Assembly: GCA_019351995.1 (NCBI GenBank)
Contig: JABBOD010000020.1
Span: 1-52,995, forward strand
DNA length: 52,995 bases
Direction of reading: 5' to 3'
Origin: Acidobacteriota bacterium
GTDB taxonomy: Bacteria; Actinomycetota; Actinomycetes; Actinomycetales; Microbacteriaceae
Made by a program: the position numbers and the translations under genes. Of the stretch, positions 1-7,327 are shown in pieces (the stretch's first letter is position 1; every line of letters starts with the position of its first letter). The notes under the pieces were generated by a model. It was not told the DNA's origin and searched no databases. It was given only the letters and a program-made list of their open reading frames with translations.

Positions 1-64
1 CCCCTCCCGCAAAGAGAACCAGGCTAACTGCATCTCACCTAAATCGTAAGACCGACATATGTGC

Positions 65-70
65 TAATCT
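65..70 (+). promoter_or_regulatory. Extended -10 promoter element of the DUF222/HNH gene
   Basis: TAATCT preceded by TGC at 62-64 forms an extended -10 element. Transcription would begin near 76-77, leaving about 32 nt before the GTG at 109, which has a Shine-Dalgarno site. No convincing -35 box is visible. The assignment is by eye. Confidence 0.5.
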
Positions 71-108
71 AGGCCGGCTCGTGCCGAGCGATGTGTCAAG
101 GAATTGCG

Positions 109-1428
109 GTGGCACTGGAGCGACGTCTGGCAGAACAGCTGGATCACCTGGCACCTCTGCTCGCTGACGTGCCGAGCCTTGCCGACGACCGGCTGTTGGA
201 TGCCCTGACGCGTCTCGGCGCGATTCGACGTCTGGTCGATGCAATGGGTGTCGGCCTCGCGGGGGAGGTGCAGCGGCGCTGCCACGAGGGAGCGCTGGCG
301 GCTCGACTCGGTGAGAAGTCTGCCGCCGCGGTGGTGGCGGCGTTCACGCGGATCGAGCCGGCAGAGGCGCGCGCCTGGTGCGAGCTGGGCGAGGCCGTGA
401 TCTCGCGCCGGTCCCTTTTCCATGAGCGGCTGGAGCCGCGTCGTCCCGTCGTGGCCGAGTTCCTCGCCCGAGGCGAGGTCGGGGCCATGGCCGTCGCGAA
501 GGTATCGTCCGCCCCTGGCGAGGTCGAACGGCGCAGTCCGGAGCGCGTCCGGGCGTCGGCAGAGTTGCTGGCAAAGCACGCCCCGCATCTGACCGGGCGC
601 GAGCTTTCTGCAGTCTGTCGGCGGCTGGTCGACTCCAGCGATCCCGACGGGGTCTTGCCACGCGAGAGCGAGTCACGTCGACGGTCGGGACTCGAGGTGA
701 TGCGCACCTCGGACGGAATGCTCAGGTGGGTGGTCACGATGCACCCGGAGGCCGCCGGGTTCCTGACCACGGCGCTGGACGCCCGCACGGCGCCCCGCCG
801 CGAGCCACGGTTCGGGCAAGATGACGGCGACATCGAGTTCGCCCCCGAGGAGGCCGACTCCCGCACGCTGTCGCATCGACGGCTGGACGCCCTGATCTCG
901 ATGGCACGGGAGTCGCTGGAGCACGATTCGGGACGTGTGGCGGGTATCGCGGTGACGATGGTCGTCACGATTCCGCTCGAGACGCTCCGGAGCGGCATCG
1001 GAGCGGCCCAGATCGAGGGAATCGACACGCCGATTTCCGCCGCGACCGCTCGCCGACTGGCTGCGTCAGCCGAGCTCATCCCGGCCGTGCTGGGCGGGCC
1101 GAGCGAGCCGCTCGATCTCGGTCGGGCACAGAGGCTGTTTTCGGCGCCGCAACGGCGCGCCCTGGCGATTCGGGACGGCGGCTGCGTCTGGCCGCGCTGT
1201 GAAGCGCCGCCCGCGTGGTGCGAGGTCGCACACGTCGACGCATCGGCCATGGGCGGCCCGACGGACCTCGCGAACGGAGCGCTGATGTGTCCGTATCACC
1301 ATCGACGGTTCGATGTCGACGGGTGGGCGTTGGAGTGGCGAGCAGATCAAAGGGTGCTCGTGCCGCCGGCGTGGGTCGATTCGTCCCGGCGACCGCGGCC
1401 GATCGGAAGAGTGAGCGTCGCGGCGTGA
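109..1428 (+). CDS. DUF222 / HNH endonuclease domain protein (13E12-repeat type)
   Basis: About 439 residues. The N-terminal two thirds resemble the helical DUF222 region of actinobacterial 13E12-repeat proteins. The C-terminal part (about residues 345-405) holds an HNH nuclease fold: a CVWPRC knuckle, then CEVAHV, GGPTDLANG and CPYHHRRFD. These supply two Cys pairs and the His residues for zinc and metal. Family members are common, often multicopy, in actinobacteria; their biological role is not established. Start choice: an ATG at 91 is in frame, but the GTG at 109 has AAGGA at 98-102 with a 6-nt spacer, so I prefer it. The HNH residues look intact, so I do not call it a pseudogene. Any link to mobility or defence is unproven. 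Confidence 0.85.
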   Translation: MALERRLAEQLDHLAPLLADVPSLADDRLLDALTRLGAIRRLVDAMGVGLAGEVQRRCHEGALAARLGEKSAAAVVAAFTRIEPAEARAWCELGEAVISRRSLFHERLEPRRPVVAEFLARGEVGAMAVAKVSSAPGEVERRSPERVRASAELLAKHAPHLTGRELSAVCRRLVDSSDPDGVLPRESESRRRSGLEVMRTSDGMLRWVVTMHPEAAGFLTTALDARTAPRREPRFGQDDGDIEFAPEEADSRTLSHRRLDALISMARESLEHDSGRVAGIAVTMVVTIPLETLRSGIGAAQIEGIDTPISAATARRLAASAELIPAVLGGPSEPLDLGRAQRLFSAPQRRALAIRDGGCVWPRCEAPPAWCEVAHVDASAMGGPTDLANGALMCPYHHRRFDVDGWALEWRADQRVLVPPAWVDSSRRPRPIGRVSVAA

Positions 1429-1459
1429 CGTGTGCGCAGCCACCGGGTCGCCAGGGAAA

Positions 1460-1465
1460 TAGAAT
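1460..1465 (+). promoter_or_regulatory. -10 element of pdxS (leaderless type)
   Basis: TAGAAT ends 8 nt before the ATG at 1474, so the transcript probably starts at or next to that codon. It rules out the ATG at 1468, which lies only 2 nt downstream of the hexamer. Confidence 0.55.
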
Positions 1466-1473
1466 CGATGATT

Positions 1474-2376
1474 ATGACCGACACAGCCGAGACCACCGAA
1501 CTGGGAACGAGCCGCGTCAAGCGCGGGCTCGCCGAGATGCTCAAAGGCGGCGTCATTATGGACGTCGTCACCGCCGAGCAGGCACGTATTGCCGAAGACG
1601 CCGGGGCGGTTGCCGTCATGGCGCTGGAGCGCGTGCCGGCCGACATTCGAGCACAGGGTGGCGTCGCCCGCATGAGCGACCCCGATCTCATCGATTCGAT
1701 CATCGCGGAGGTCTCCATCCCGGTGATGGCCAAGGCTCGGATCGGCCACTTCGTCGAGGCACAGGTGCTGCAGACGCTGGGCGTGGACTACATCGACGAA
1801 TCCGAGGTGCTGTCGCCGGCCGACTTCGTCAACCACATCGATAAGTGGCCGTTTGCGGTTCCCTTCGTGTGCGGCGCCACGAACCTGGGCGAGGCACTCC
1901 GTCGCATCACCGAGGGCGCGGCCATGATTCGCTCCAAGGGGGAGGCCGGCACCGGTGACGTGTCGGAGGCGACCAAACACATCCGCACCATCACGGGCGA
2001 AATCCGGGCGCTGCAGGCGAAGTCGAAAGACGAGCTGTATGTGGCCGCCAAGGAGCTTCAGGCGCCATACGACCTGGTCGTCGAGATCGCCTCGACCGGC
2101 AAGCTCCCCGTCGTGCTGTTCACCGCCGGCGGGGTCGCAACGCCGGCAGACGCCGCGCTGATGATGCAGCTCGGCGCCGACGGCGTGTTCGTCGGATCCG
2201 GCGTGTTCAAGTCCGGAAACCCCGAAGCGCGTGCGGCCGCGATCGTGAAGGCGACCACCTTCTTCGATGACCCGACGGTCGTCGCAGCGGCCTCACGCGG
2301 ACTCGGCGAGGCCATGGTGGGGATCAACGTCGCCGACATCCCGGCGCCGCACCGTCTCGCCGATCGTGGTTGGTAA
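1474..2376 (+). CDS. pdxS: Pyridoxal 5'-phosphate synthase lyase subunit PdxS
   Basis: 300 residues, the usual PdxS length. It condenses ribose 5-phosphate, glyceraldehyde 3-phosphate and ammonia into PLP in the DXP-independent vitamin B6 route, as a dodecamer with PdxT. The (beta/alpha)8 barrel is recognisable throughout. The Schiff-base lysines are present: K87 in VMAKARIGH and K155 in [11 protein letters not shown] (equivalent to B. subtilis K81 and K149), and D30 sits in GGVIMD. The ATG at 1474 is chosen because a -10 hexamer ends at 1465 and there is no Shine-Dalgarno site. The stop codon touches the pdxT start directly (TAA then GTG), so the two subunits are probably co-translated. Confidence 0.98.
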   Translation: MTDTAETTELGTSRVKRGLAEMLKGGVIMDVVTAEQARIAEDAGAVAVMALERVPADIRAQGGVARMSDPDLIDSIIAEVSIPVMAKARIGHFVEAQVLQTLGVDYIDESEVLSPADFVNHIDKWPFAVPFVCGATNLGEALRRITEGAAMIRSKGEAGTGDVSEATKHIRTITGEIRALQAKSKDELYVAAKELQAPYDLVVEIASTGKLPVVLFTAGGVATPADAALMMQLGADGVFVGSGVFKSGNPEARAAAIVKATTFFDDPTVVAAASRGLGEAMVGINVADIPAPHRLADRGW

Positions 2377-3021
2377 GTGCCGCTGAGCGGAGCGCGCGTG
2401 CGGGTCGGCGTCCTGGCTCTCCAGGGCGACTTCCGCGAGCACCTGATGGTGCTGAGGGAGCTCGGCGCGGATGCGATTCCGGTCCGTCGCGAGAGTGAGC
2501 TGTCGCAGGTGGATGGCCTCGTCATCCCCGGCGGGGAGTCCAGCGTGATGGACAAGCTGAGCCGCATGTTCGACATCGCGGAGCCCCTGAAGGCGCGGAT
2601 CGCCGCGGGAATGCCGGTCTATGGCACCTGCGCGGGCTTGATCATGCTGGCCGACACGGTCCTGGACGCGATCGCGGGCCAACAGAGCCTCGGTGGCTTC
2701 GATATCGCCGTGCGCCGAAACGCCTTCGGCAACCAGTTGGACTCATTCGAGACCGACCTCGACATCGCAGAACTCGGCGAGCTCCCGGTGCATGCTGTCT
2801 TCATCCGTGCCCCCGTCGTGGAGACGCTCGGCCCGCGCACCCACGCGCTGGGGACGCTGGCCGACGGACGCGTCGTCGCCGTCGAGCAGGGCAATCTGCT
2901 CGGCACCTCCTTCCACCCCGAGATGACCGACGACTACCGCTTCCACGCGCGTTTCCTCGACACGGTGCGCGCGAACGCCTCCGTCGAGGTCGCAAGCAGT
3001 CGAGGTTCTGGCGAGGTCTAG
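2377..3021 (+). CDS. pdxT: Pyridoxal 5'-phosphate synthase glutaminase subunit PdxT
   Basis: 214 residues. This class I glutamine amidotransferase hydrolyses glutamine and channels ammonia to PdxS. The triad is visible: the nucleophile C85 in YGTCAGL, and H180 and E182 in SFHPEMTDD. The PdxT-specific PGGESS loop lies at 51-56. The GTG at 2377 abuts the pdxS stop codon. An in-frame GTG at 2398 would give the shorter N terminus of many homologues and cannot be excluded. The 3' end overlaps by 4 bp with the convergent gene at 3018-3470. Confidence 0.97.
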   Translation: MPLSGARVRVGVLALQGDFREHLMVLRELGADAIPVRRESELSQVDGLVIPGGESSVMDKLSRMFDIAEPLKARIAAGMPVYGTCAGLIMLADTVLDAIAGQQSLGGFDIAVRRNAFGNQLDSFETDLDIAELGELPVHAVFIRAPVVETLGPRTHALGTLADGRVVAVEQGNLLGTSFHPEMTDDYRFHARFLDTVRANASVEVASSRGSGEV

Positions 3022-3470
3022 AGCAGTTCGGTTCGGATCATCACGCCCAGCGGTGATGCCGCCGCGATGGCGCGGTACGCGGCCGAGGCGCGGATCTCGC
3101 GGCCGAACCCTTCCGCCGACGCGGGGTTGAAGCACCAGGCATGGCCACGTCCGAGGAGTCGGCGAGTCGGAGTCCACCGATAGGACAGCGTCACGCAGAG
3201 CTGTGTGATGGGGTCGGCGTCCTCGCGAACGAGCTGCCGTGTGAGGTTGATCGTGAAGCGTTCGGCGTCGGCGTCTGGACCCCACTGCCAGAGCAGACCG
3301 TCGCCCTCGTTGCTGATCAGGGCGTGTTGCGCACGCATCGAGCGGTAGAACGCGATCGACAGTGCGACCGCGTCGCTCGCGTGGAGGGTGCCGAGGTCCG
3401 CGCCCCGCTCGGTGGCGAAGCGGCGAAGAGCGCTCTCGACGTACGAGATCCTGAACCAACGCGAAACCAC
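3018..3470 (-). CDS. Conserved hypothetical protein, about 150 residues
   Basis: I do not recognise a named family. The 150-residue product is soluble, has no signal peptide or membrane segment, and is rich in Arg and Ala with several Trp (WFRIS, LLWQWGP). It reads like a compact alpha/beta domain. The GTG start at 3470 is supported by a TAGGCT hexamer on the minus strand at 3477-3482, 6 nt upstream, which predicts a leaderless mRNA. The codon pattern matches its neighbours, and the stop overlaps the pdxT stop by 4 bp in convergent orientation. It sits back to back with the yebC promoter. No function is proposed. Confidence 0.8.
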   Translation of the reverse strand: MVSRWFRISYVESALRRFATERGADLGTLHASDAVALSIAFYRSMRAQHALISNEGDGLLWQWGPDADAERFTINLTRQLVREDADPITQLCVTLSYRWTPTRRLLGRGHAWCFNPASAEGFGREIRASAAYRAIAAASPLGVMIRTELL

Positions 3471-3476
3471 CCGCCG

Positions 3477-3482
3477 AGCCTA
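3477..3482 (-). promoter_or_regulatory. -10 element of the hypothetical gene at 3018-3470
   Basis: TAGGCT on the minus strand ends 6 nt before the GTG at 3470, the same leaderless spacing seen at other genes in the window. Confidence 0.5.
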
Positions 3483-3509
3483 GCCGGGGAGCCGGTCGCG
3501 AGGTTTGGC

Positions 3510-3515
3510 TAGAAT
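3510..3515 (+). promoter_or_regulatory. -10 element of yebC
   Basis: TAGAAT is close to consensus. Transcription would start near 3522, giving a leader of about 26 nt that contains the Shine-Dalgarno sequence GAGGAG at 3538-3543 before the GTG at 3548. Confidence 0.6.
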
Positions 3516-3547
3516 GACAAGGATCTGTCGTCGGAAAGAGGAGCACC

Positions 3548-4312
3548 GTGAGCGGGCATTCCAAGTGGGCGACGACCAAGCACAAGAAGGCCGTCATCGA
3601 CGGGCGTCGTGCCAAGTCGTTCGCCAAGCTCATCAAGAACATCGAAGTCGCCGCCAAGATGGGCGGCGCCGACCTGTCGGGCAACCCGACGTTGGTCGAC
3701 GCCATCCAAAAGGCCAAGAAGACCTCGGTGCCCAACGACAACATCGACCGCGCGGTCAAGCGGGGTGCCGGGCTCAGCGGTGAGTCGGTCGACTACCAGA
3801 CGATCATGTACGAGGGGTATGGCCCGAACGGCGTTGCGCTGCTCATCGAGTGCCTCACCGACAACAAGAACCGCGCGGCCGCCGAGGTGCGCACGCTCAT
3901 GAACCGCAACGGCGGCACCATGGCAGACCCCGGCAGCGTGGCGTACAACTTCAGCCGCAAGGGCGTGATCTCGATCACGAAGACGGCAGGCGTCACCGAA
4001 GACGACATCCTGATGGCGGTTCTCGATGCCGGAGCCGAAGAGGTGGCGGATCAGGGTGGCGGTTTCGAGGTCATCACCGAACCGAGTCATCTCGTGCAGG
4101 CCCGCACCGCCCTGGTGGATGCCGGCATCGACTACGATTCCGCGGATGCCGAGTTCGTGCCGAACCTGCACGTCGAGGTCGACCTCGAGACCGCTCGCAA
4201 GGTGTTCAAGCTCATCGATGCGCTCGAGGAGAGCGACGACGTGCAGAACATCTTCAGCAACTACGAGGTGCCAGCCGATGTGCAAGCGGTGCTCGACGAG
4301 GACGAGGAATAG
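3548..4312 (+). CDS. yebC: YebC/PmpR family protein (TACO1-like)
   Basis: 254 residues, full length for the family. It begins with the family signature [17 protein letters not shown], and [13 protein letters not shown] and [11 protein letters not shown] follow near residues 40-80. The acidic C terminus (DEDEE) is typical. Homologues were first described as transcriptional regulators; more recent work ties the family to ribosome function at difficult sequences such as polyproline, so its role here is unsettled. GTG start with GAGGAG 4 nt upstream. It precedes ruvCAB, the usual actinobacterial order, but ruvC has its own promoter signal. Confidence 0.96.
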   Translation: MSGHSKWATTKHKKAVIDGRRAKSFAKLIKNIEVAAKMGGADLSGNPTLVDAIQKAKKTSVPNDNIDRAVKRGAGLSGESVDYQTIMYEGYGPNGVALLIECLTDNKNRAAAEVRTLMNRNGGTMADPGSVAYNFSRKGVISITKTAGVTEDDILMAVLDAGAEEVADQGGGFEVITEPSHLVQARTALVDAGIDYDSADAEFVPNLHVEVDLETARKVFKLIDALEESDDVQNIFSNYEVPADVQAVLDEDEE

Positions 4313-4356
4313 CCGACACGCTCGGGCAGATCGAACACCTGTACGAATGTCGACGG

Positions 4357-4362
4357 TAGCCT
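4357..4362 (+). promoter_or_regulatory. -10 element of ruvC (leaderless type)
   Basis: TAGCCT ends 7 nt before the ruvC ATG at 4370. There is no Shine-Dalgarno sequence between them. Confidence 0.5.
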
Positions 4363-4369
4363 CGCTGCT

Positions 4370-4951
4370 ATGCGCGTACTCGGTGTCGACCCAGGCCTGA
4401 CCCGCTGTGGCATCGGGATCGTCGATGTCGCCGCGAATCGCCGGGCAACCATGGTCTACGTCGGCGTCATCGAGACCCCGCCCACGATGGCGCTGGAGCA
4501 ACGACTCCTCGCCGTGTCCCAGGGCATCAGGGTCGCGCTCGATGTGCACCGCCCGACCGCGATGGCGGTTGAGCGGGTCTTCGCCCAGCACAACCTGCGC
4601 ACCGTGATGGGCACCGCCCAGGCGAGCGGCATCGCCCTCGCGCTGGGCGCCGAGTTCGGGCTCACGGTCGGGCTGCACACCCCCAGCGAAGTCAAAGCCG
4701 CGATCACCGGCTACGGTTCCGCCGAGAAGGCGCAGGTCGGCACGATGGTCGCGCGCGTGCTGGGGCTCGCCGAGATTCCACGACCGGCGGATGCTGCCGA
4801 CGCGCTCGCCTTGGCCATCTGTCATGCCTGGCGCGGTGGGTCGGGGGCGGATTTCGATAAGCGCTCCACGGGAGTTGCTCACGCGGCGGGAGACACCCCG
4901 GCGCTCCGCGCGTGGCGTGAGGCCGAGCGCACGGCGGTGCGAGCGCGATGA
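4370..4951 (+). CDS. ruvC: Crossover junction endodeoxyribonuclease RuvC
   Basis: 193 residues. RuvC is the metal-dependent resolvase that cuts Holliday junctions bound by RuvAB. The acidic catalytic set of the RNase H-like fold is visible: D7 in GVDPG, E68 in AVERVF, and D141 and D144 in [11 protein letters not shown]. Length is about 20 residues beyond the E. coli protein because of a basic C-terminal extension (after CHAW, about residue 155), which is common in actinobacteria. The stop overlaps the ruvA start by 4 bp (ATGA), indicating translational coupling. Confidence 0.98.
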   Translation: MRVLGVDPGLTRCGIGIVDVAANRRATMVYVGVIETPPTMALEQRLLAVSQGIRVALDVHRPTAMAVERVFAQHNLRTVMGTAQASGIALALGAEFGLTVGLHTPSEVKAAITGYGSAEKAQVGTMVARVLGLAEIPRPADAADALALAICHAWRGGSGADFDKRSTGVAHAAGDTPALRAWREAERTAVRAR

Positions 4952-5574
4952 TCTCGTCCGTTCGGGGAACGGTGCTGACCGTCGCCGGCAGCGTCGCCGT
5001 GATCGAGGTCGGCGGCGTGGGACTCGGCATCCAGGTCACGCCGCAGCACGGCCTTACCTTGCGCATCGGTCAGGAGGCGATGCTCTTCACCGCACTGATC
5101 GTGCGCGAAGACGACCTGAGCCTGTTCGGCTTTGCGACCCCCGACGAGCTCACCGCCTTCGATCTGCTGCGAGGGGTCTCCGGAGTCGGCCCGAAATCCG
5201 CGCTCGGGGTATTGGCGACCCTGACTCCCGCGCAGATCGCGCAGGCGGTTGCGGCCGACGATGACGCACCGTTTCGCAAAGTGTCGGGAATCGGGCCCAA
5301 GACAGCGAAGCTCATCACGGTGTCGCTGGCGGGGAAGATGATGGCCCTGGTAGGCACGGTCTCGACGAACTCGACCGGCGATGGCACGTCGGGCACCATC
5401 AGCAGCAGTGTCGTCGGCGCTCTCGTCGGCCTCGGGTGGAACGATCGCGTTGCGGCCCAGGCGGTCGAAGAGGCGAAAGAGGGTGCCACCGCTGCCGAGC
5501 GGGGCTCGGTGCAGGCGTTGCTGCGTCTGGCGCTCGCGCGGCTCGGCCCGCAGCGCACGGTGGCGAACACGTGA
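4948..5574 (+). CDS. ruvA: Holliday junction branch migration protein RuvA
   Basis: 208 residues. RuvA forms tetramers that hold the four-way junction and load RuvB. It shows the N-terminal OB domain (MISSVRGTV ... LFGFAT), two helix-hairpin-helix motifs in the middle ([14 protein letters not shown] and [13 protein letters not shown], about residues 72-118), a Ser/Thr/Gly-rich flexible linker near 135-152, and the C-terminal domain III (VGALVGLGW) that contacts RuvB. ATG at 4948 lies inside the ruvC stop; the TGA overlaps the ruvB GTG. Confidence 0.98.
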   Translation: MISSVRGTVLTVAGSVAVIEVGGVGLGIQVTPQHGLTLRIGQEAMLFTALIVREDDLSLFGFATPDELTAFDLLRGVSGVGPKSALGVLATLTPAQIAQAVAADDDAPFRKVSGIGPKTAKLITVSLAGKMMALVGTVSTNSTGDGTSGTISSSVVGALVGLGWNDRVAAQAVEEAKEGATAAERGSVQALLRLALARLGPQRTVANT

Positions 5575-6611
5575 GCGACCAGGACGACCCGGTGGATCTC
5601 GTGATCAAGTCGACCCCGGAGTCGGAGACGGAACTCGCGTTCGAGGGGGCGCTGCGTCCACGGTCGCTTGCCGAGTTCGTCGGCCAGTCCAAGGTGCGTG
5701 GGCAACTTCAGCTCCTGCTGGACGCTGCCGCGCTGCAGAGCCGCACGCCCGACCACATCCTGCTCGCCGGTCCGCCCGGCCTCGGCAAGACCACGCTCGC
5801 GATGATCGTCGCGCACGAGTCCGGTCGCCCGCTGCGCATGTCGAGCGGTCCCGCGATTCAGCACGCCGGCGATCTTGCCGCGCTGCTGTCCTCCCTTGTC
5901 CCGGGCGAGGTGCTCTTTATCGACGAGATCCACCGCATGGCCCGTTCCGCCGAAGAGATGCTCTATCTGGCGATGGAGGACTTCCGAATCGACATCATGG
6001 TGGGCAAGGGGGCCGGCGCGACCAGCATCCCGCTGGATCTGGCGCCGTTCACCCTGGTCGGCGCGACAACGCGATCTGGGCTGTTGCCGAATCCGCTGCG
6101 CGACCGCTTCGGCTTCACCGCGAACCTCGAGTTCTACGACGATGCCGAGCTCGAAGAGGTGCTGGCACGCGCGGCGCGCCTCCTCGGACTCGACATCGCC
6201 GCGGACGCCCGCCTGGAGATCGCCAGCCGGAGCCGCGGGACACCCCGCATCGCGAACCGCCTGTTACGCCGCGTGCGCGACTTCGCGATCGTGCGGGGCG
6301 GAGGTGCCGGCATGGCCGCGGTCAACGCCGCGCTCGAGCTCTACGACGTCGATCCGATCGGCCTCGATCGCCTCGACCGGGCTGTGCTCGAGATGGTCGT
6401 CACGCGCTTCGATGGAGGCCCGGTGGGGCTCAACACGCTCGCCGTCTCGGTCGGCGAGGAACCGGAGACGATCGAATCGGTGGTGGAGCCGTTCCTGGTG
6501 CGCATCGGGATGTTGACACGCACGCCGCGCGGCAGAGTGGCGACCCGGCGCGCGTGGGAGCACCTCGGCATCCGGCGATCCGGCTCCGGTGCGCTGTTCG
6601 ACGACGTATGA
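5571..6611 (+). CDS. ruvB: Holliday junction branch migration helicase RuvB
   Basis: 346 residues. RuvB is the AAA+ motor that drives branch migration. Walker A GPPGLGKT is at 67-74, Walker B LFIDEIH at about 115-121, sensor 1 is in VGATTRSG, and the arginine finger lies in the [11 protein letters not shown] region. The C-terminal winged helix ([14 protein letters not shown]) is complete. The GTG at 5571 (MSDQDD) overlaps the ruvA stop by 4 bp. The open frame extends upstream into ruvA, but those residues do not match RuvB. Confidence 0.98.
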   Translation: MSDQDDPVDLVIKSTPESETELAFEGALRPRSLAEFVGQSKVRGQLQLLLDAAALQSRTPDHILLAGPPGLGKTTLAMIVAHESGRPLRMSSGPAIQHAGDLAALLSSLVPGEVLFIDEIHRMARSAEEMLYLAMEDFRIDIMVGKGAGATSIPLDLAPFTLVGATTRSGLLPNPLRDRFGFTANLEFYDDAELEEVLARAARLLGLDIAADARLEIASRSRGTPRIANRLLRRVRDFAIVRGGGAGMAAVNAALELYDVDPIGLDRLDRAVLEMVVTRFDGGPVGLNTLAVSVGEEPETIESVVEPFLVRIGMLTRTPRGRVATRRAWEHLGIRRSGSGALFDDV

Positions 6612-6639
6612 TTCTGGGGACCCGCTCAGCATGATTGCC

Positions 6640-6645
6640 TAAGCT
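6640..6645 (+). promoter_or_regulatory. -10 element of yajC
   Basis: TAAGCT lies 41 nt before the yajC ATG. The predicted leader includes GGAAGG at about 6669-6674 as a distant Shine-Dalgarno site. No clear -35 box. Confidence 0.4.
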
Positions 6646-6686
6646 GACCGCCGTCTCTCCCTCACCCTGGAAGGTCTCCCTCCCTC

Positions 6687-7187
6687 ATGTCTCATGCCTT
6701 GACCATCGTGCATGCCGCCACTGCGGCCGCCCCCGGCGGTTTCGATCCGCTGTCGATCGGCCTCGTGGTGCTGCTGGCCGTCATGGTTCTCTTCATGTTC
6801 CGCAACTCGCGCAAGCGCAAGCGGGACGCGGAGGCGCTTCAGAGCAAGTTCGTGGTCGGCGCGGAGGTCATGACCCAGCACGGCATCTACGGCACGCTGG
6901 TGTCGGTCGATGACGAGAAGAACGAGGCGATCATCGAGACGACGCCCGGCACCAAGCTGCGCGTCCACCGACAGACCATCTCGCGCGTGATCGACCCGGT
7001 CGTCGACGACGAGAACGTGATCGAGGAGCCTGCCGGGTCCGAGTTGGCGAGCTCCAGCCACGAACTGAACCACGACCACGCGATCCCGGCTGGCGAACCC
7101 CAGTACGGTGAGCGGACCGATGAGAGCGCGAGCGAGAACGTGAGCGAGAAGCCCAAGCGCGCCCCGCGCAAGAAGGCCGCCGAGTAG
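6687..7187 (+). CDS. yajC: Preprotein translocase accessory subunit YajC
   Basis: 166 residues. YajC is a small membrane protein that associates with SecDF. One membrane helix (about residues 24-39, GLVVLLAVMVLFMF) is followed by the cytoplasmic motif FRNSRKRKRD and the conserved core VGAEVMTQHGIYGTLVSVDDEKN. The second half is a long hydrophilic tail (Glu, Ser, Asn rich, ending KPKRAPRKKAAE) not present in the 110-residue E. coli protein; such tails are common in actinobacteria. It precedes secD and secF, the standard order. A perfect hairpin lies just after its stop. Confidence 0.95.
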   Translation: MSHALTIVHAATAAAPGGFDPLSIGLVVLLAVMVLFMFRNSRKRKRDAEALQSKFVVGAEVMTQHGIYGTLVSVDDEKNEAIIETTPGTKLRVHRQTISRVIDPVVDDENVIEEPAGSELASSSHELNHDHAIPAGEPQYGERTDESASENVSEKPKRAPRKKAAE

Positions 7188-7200
7188 CTATTACTCTTGG

Positions 7201-7228
7201 ATGCTGACCCGGGTCACCGGGTCAGCAT
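7201..7228 (+). terminator. Perfect 12-bp hairpin between yajC and secD
   Basis: Positions 7201-7212 and 7217-7228 are exact inverted complements around the 4-base loop GTCA. The hairpin sits 13 nt after the yajC stop. No T-run follows, so it may be a weak terminator, an mRNA processing or stability element, or an attenuator that lowers secD relative to yajC. Confidence 0.5.
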
Positions 7229-7327
7229 CGCAGCGTGGGCCCGTCGTGGTCGTGCGCGCCGCACAGGGTACACGGTCCGGATACACGCGCCGGATACCAA
7301 GCCCCGGACAGAAAGCAGAGTCGCCAC

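Noticed and set aside
109..1428. The DUF222/HNH gene as part of a defence island or homing element
   Set aside because: There is no intron, intein, methylase or restriction partner next to it, and such genes are scattered in actinobacterial genomes, so there is no support for a system.
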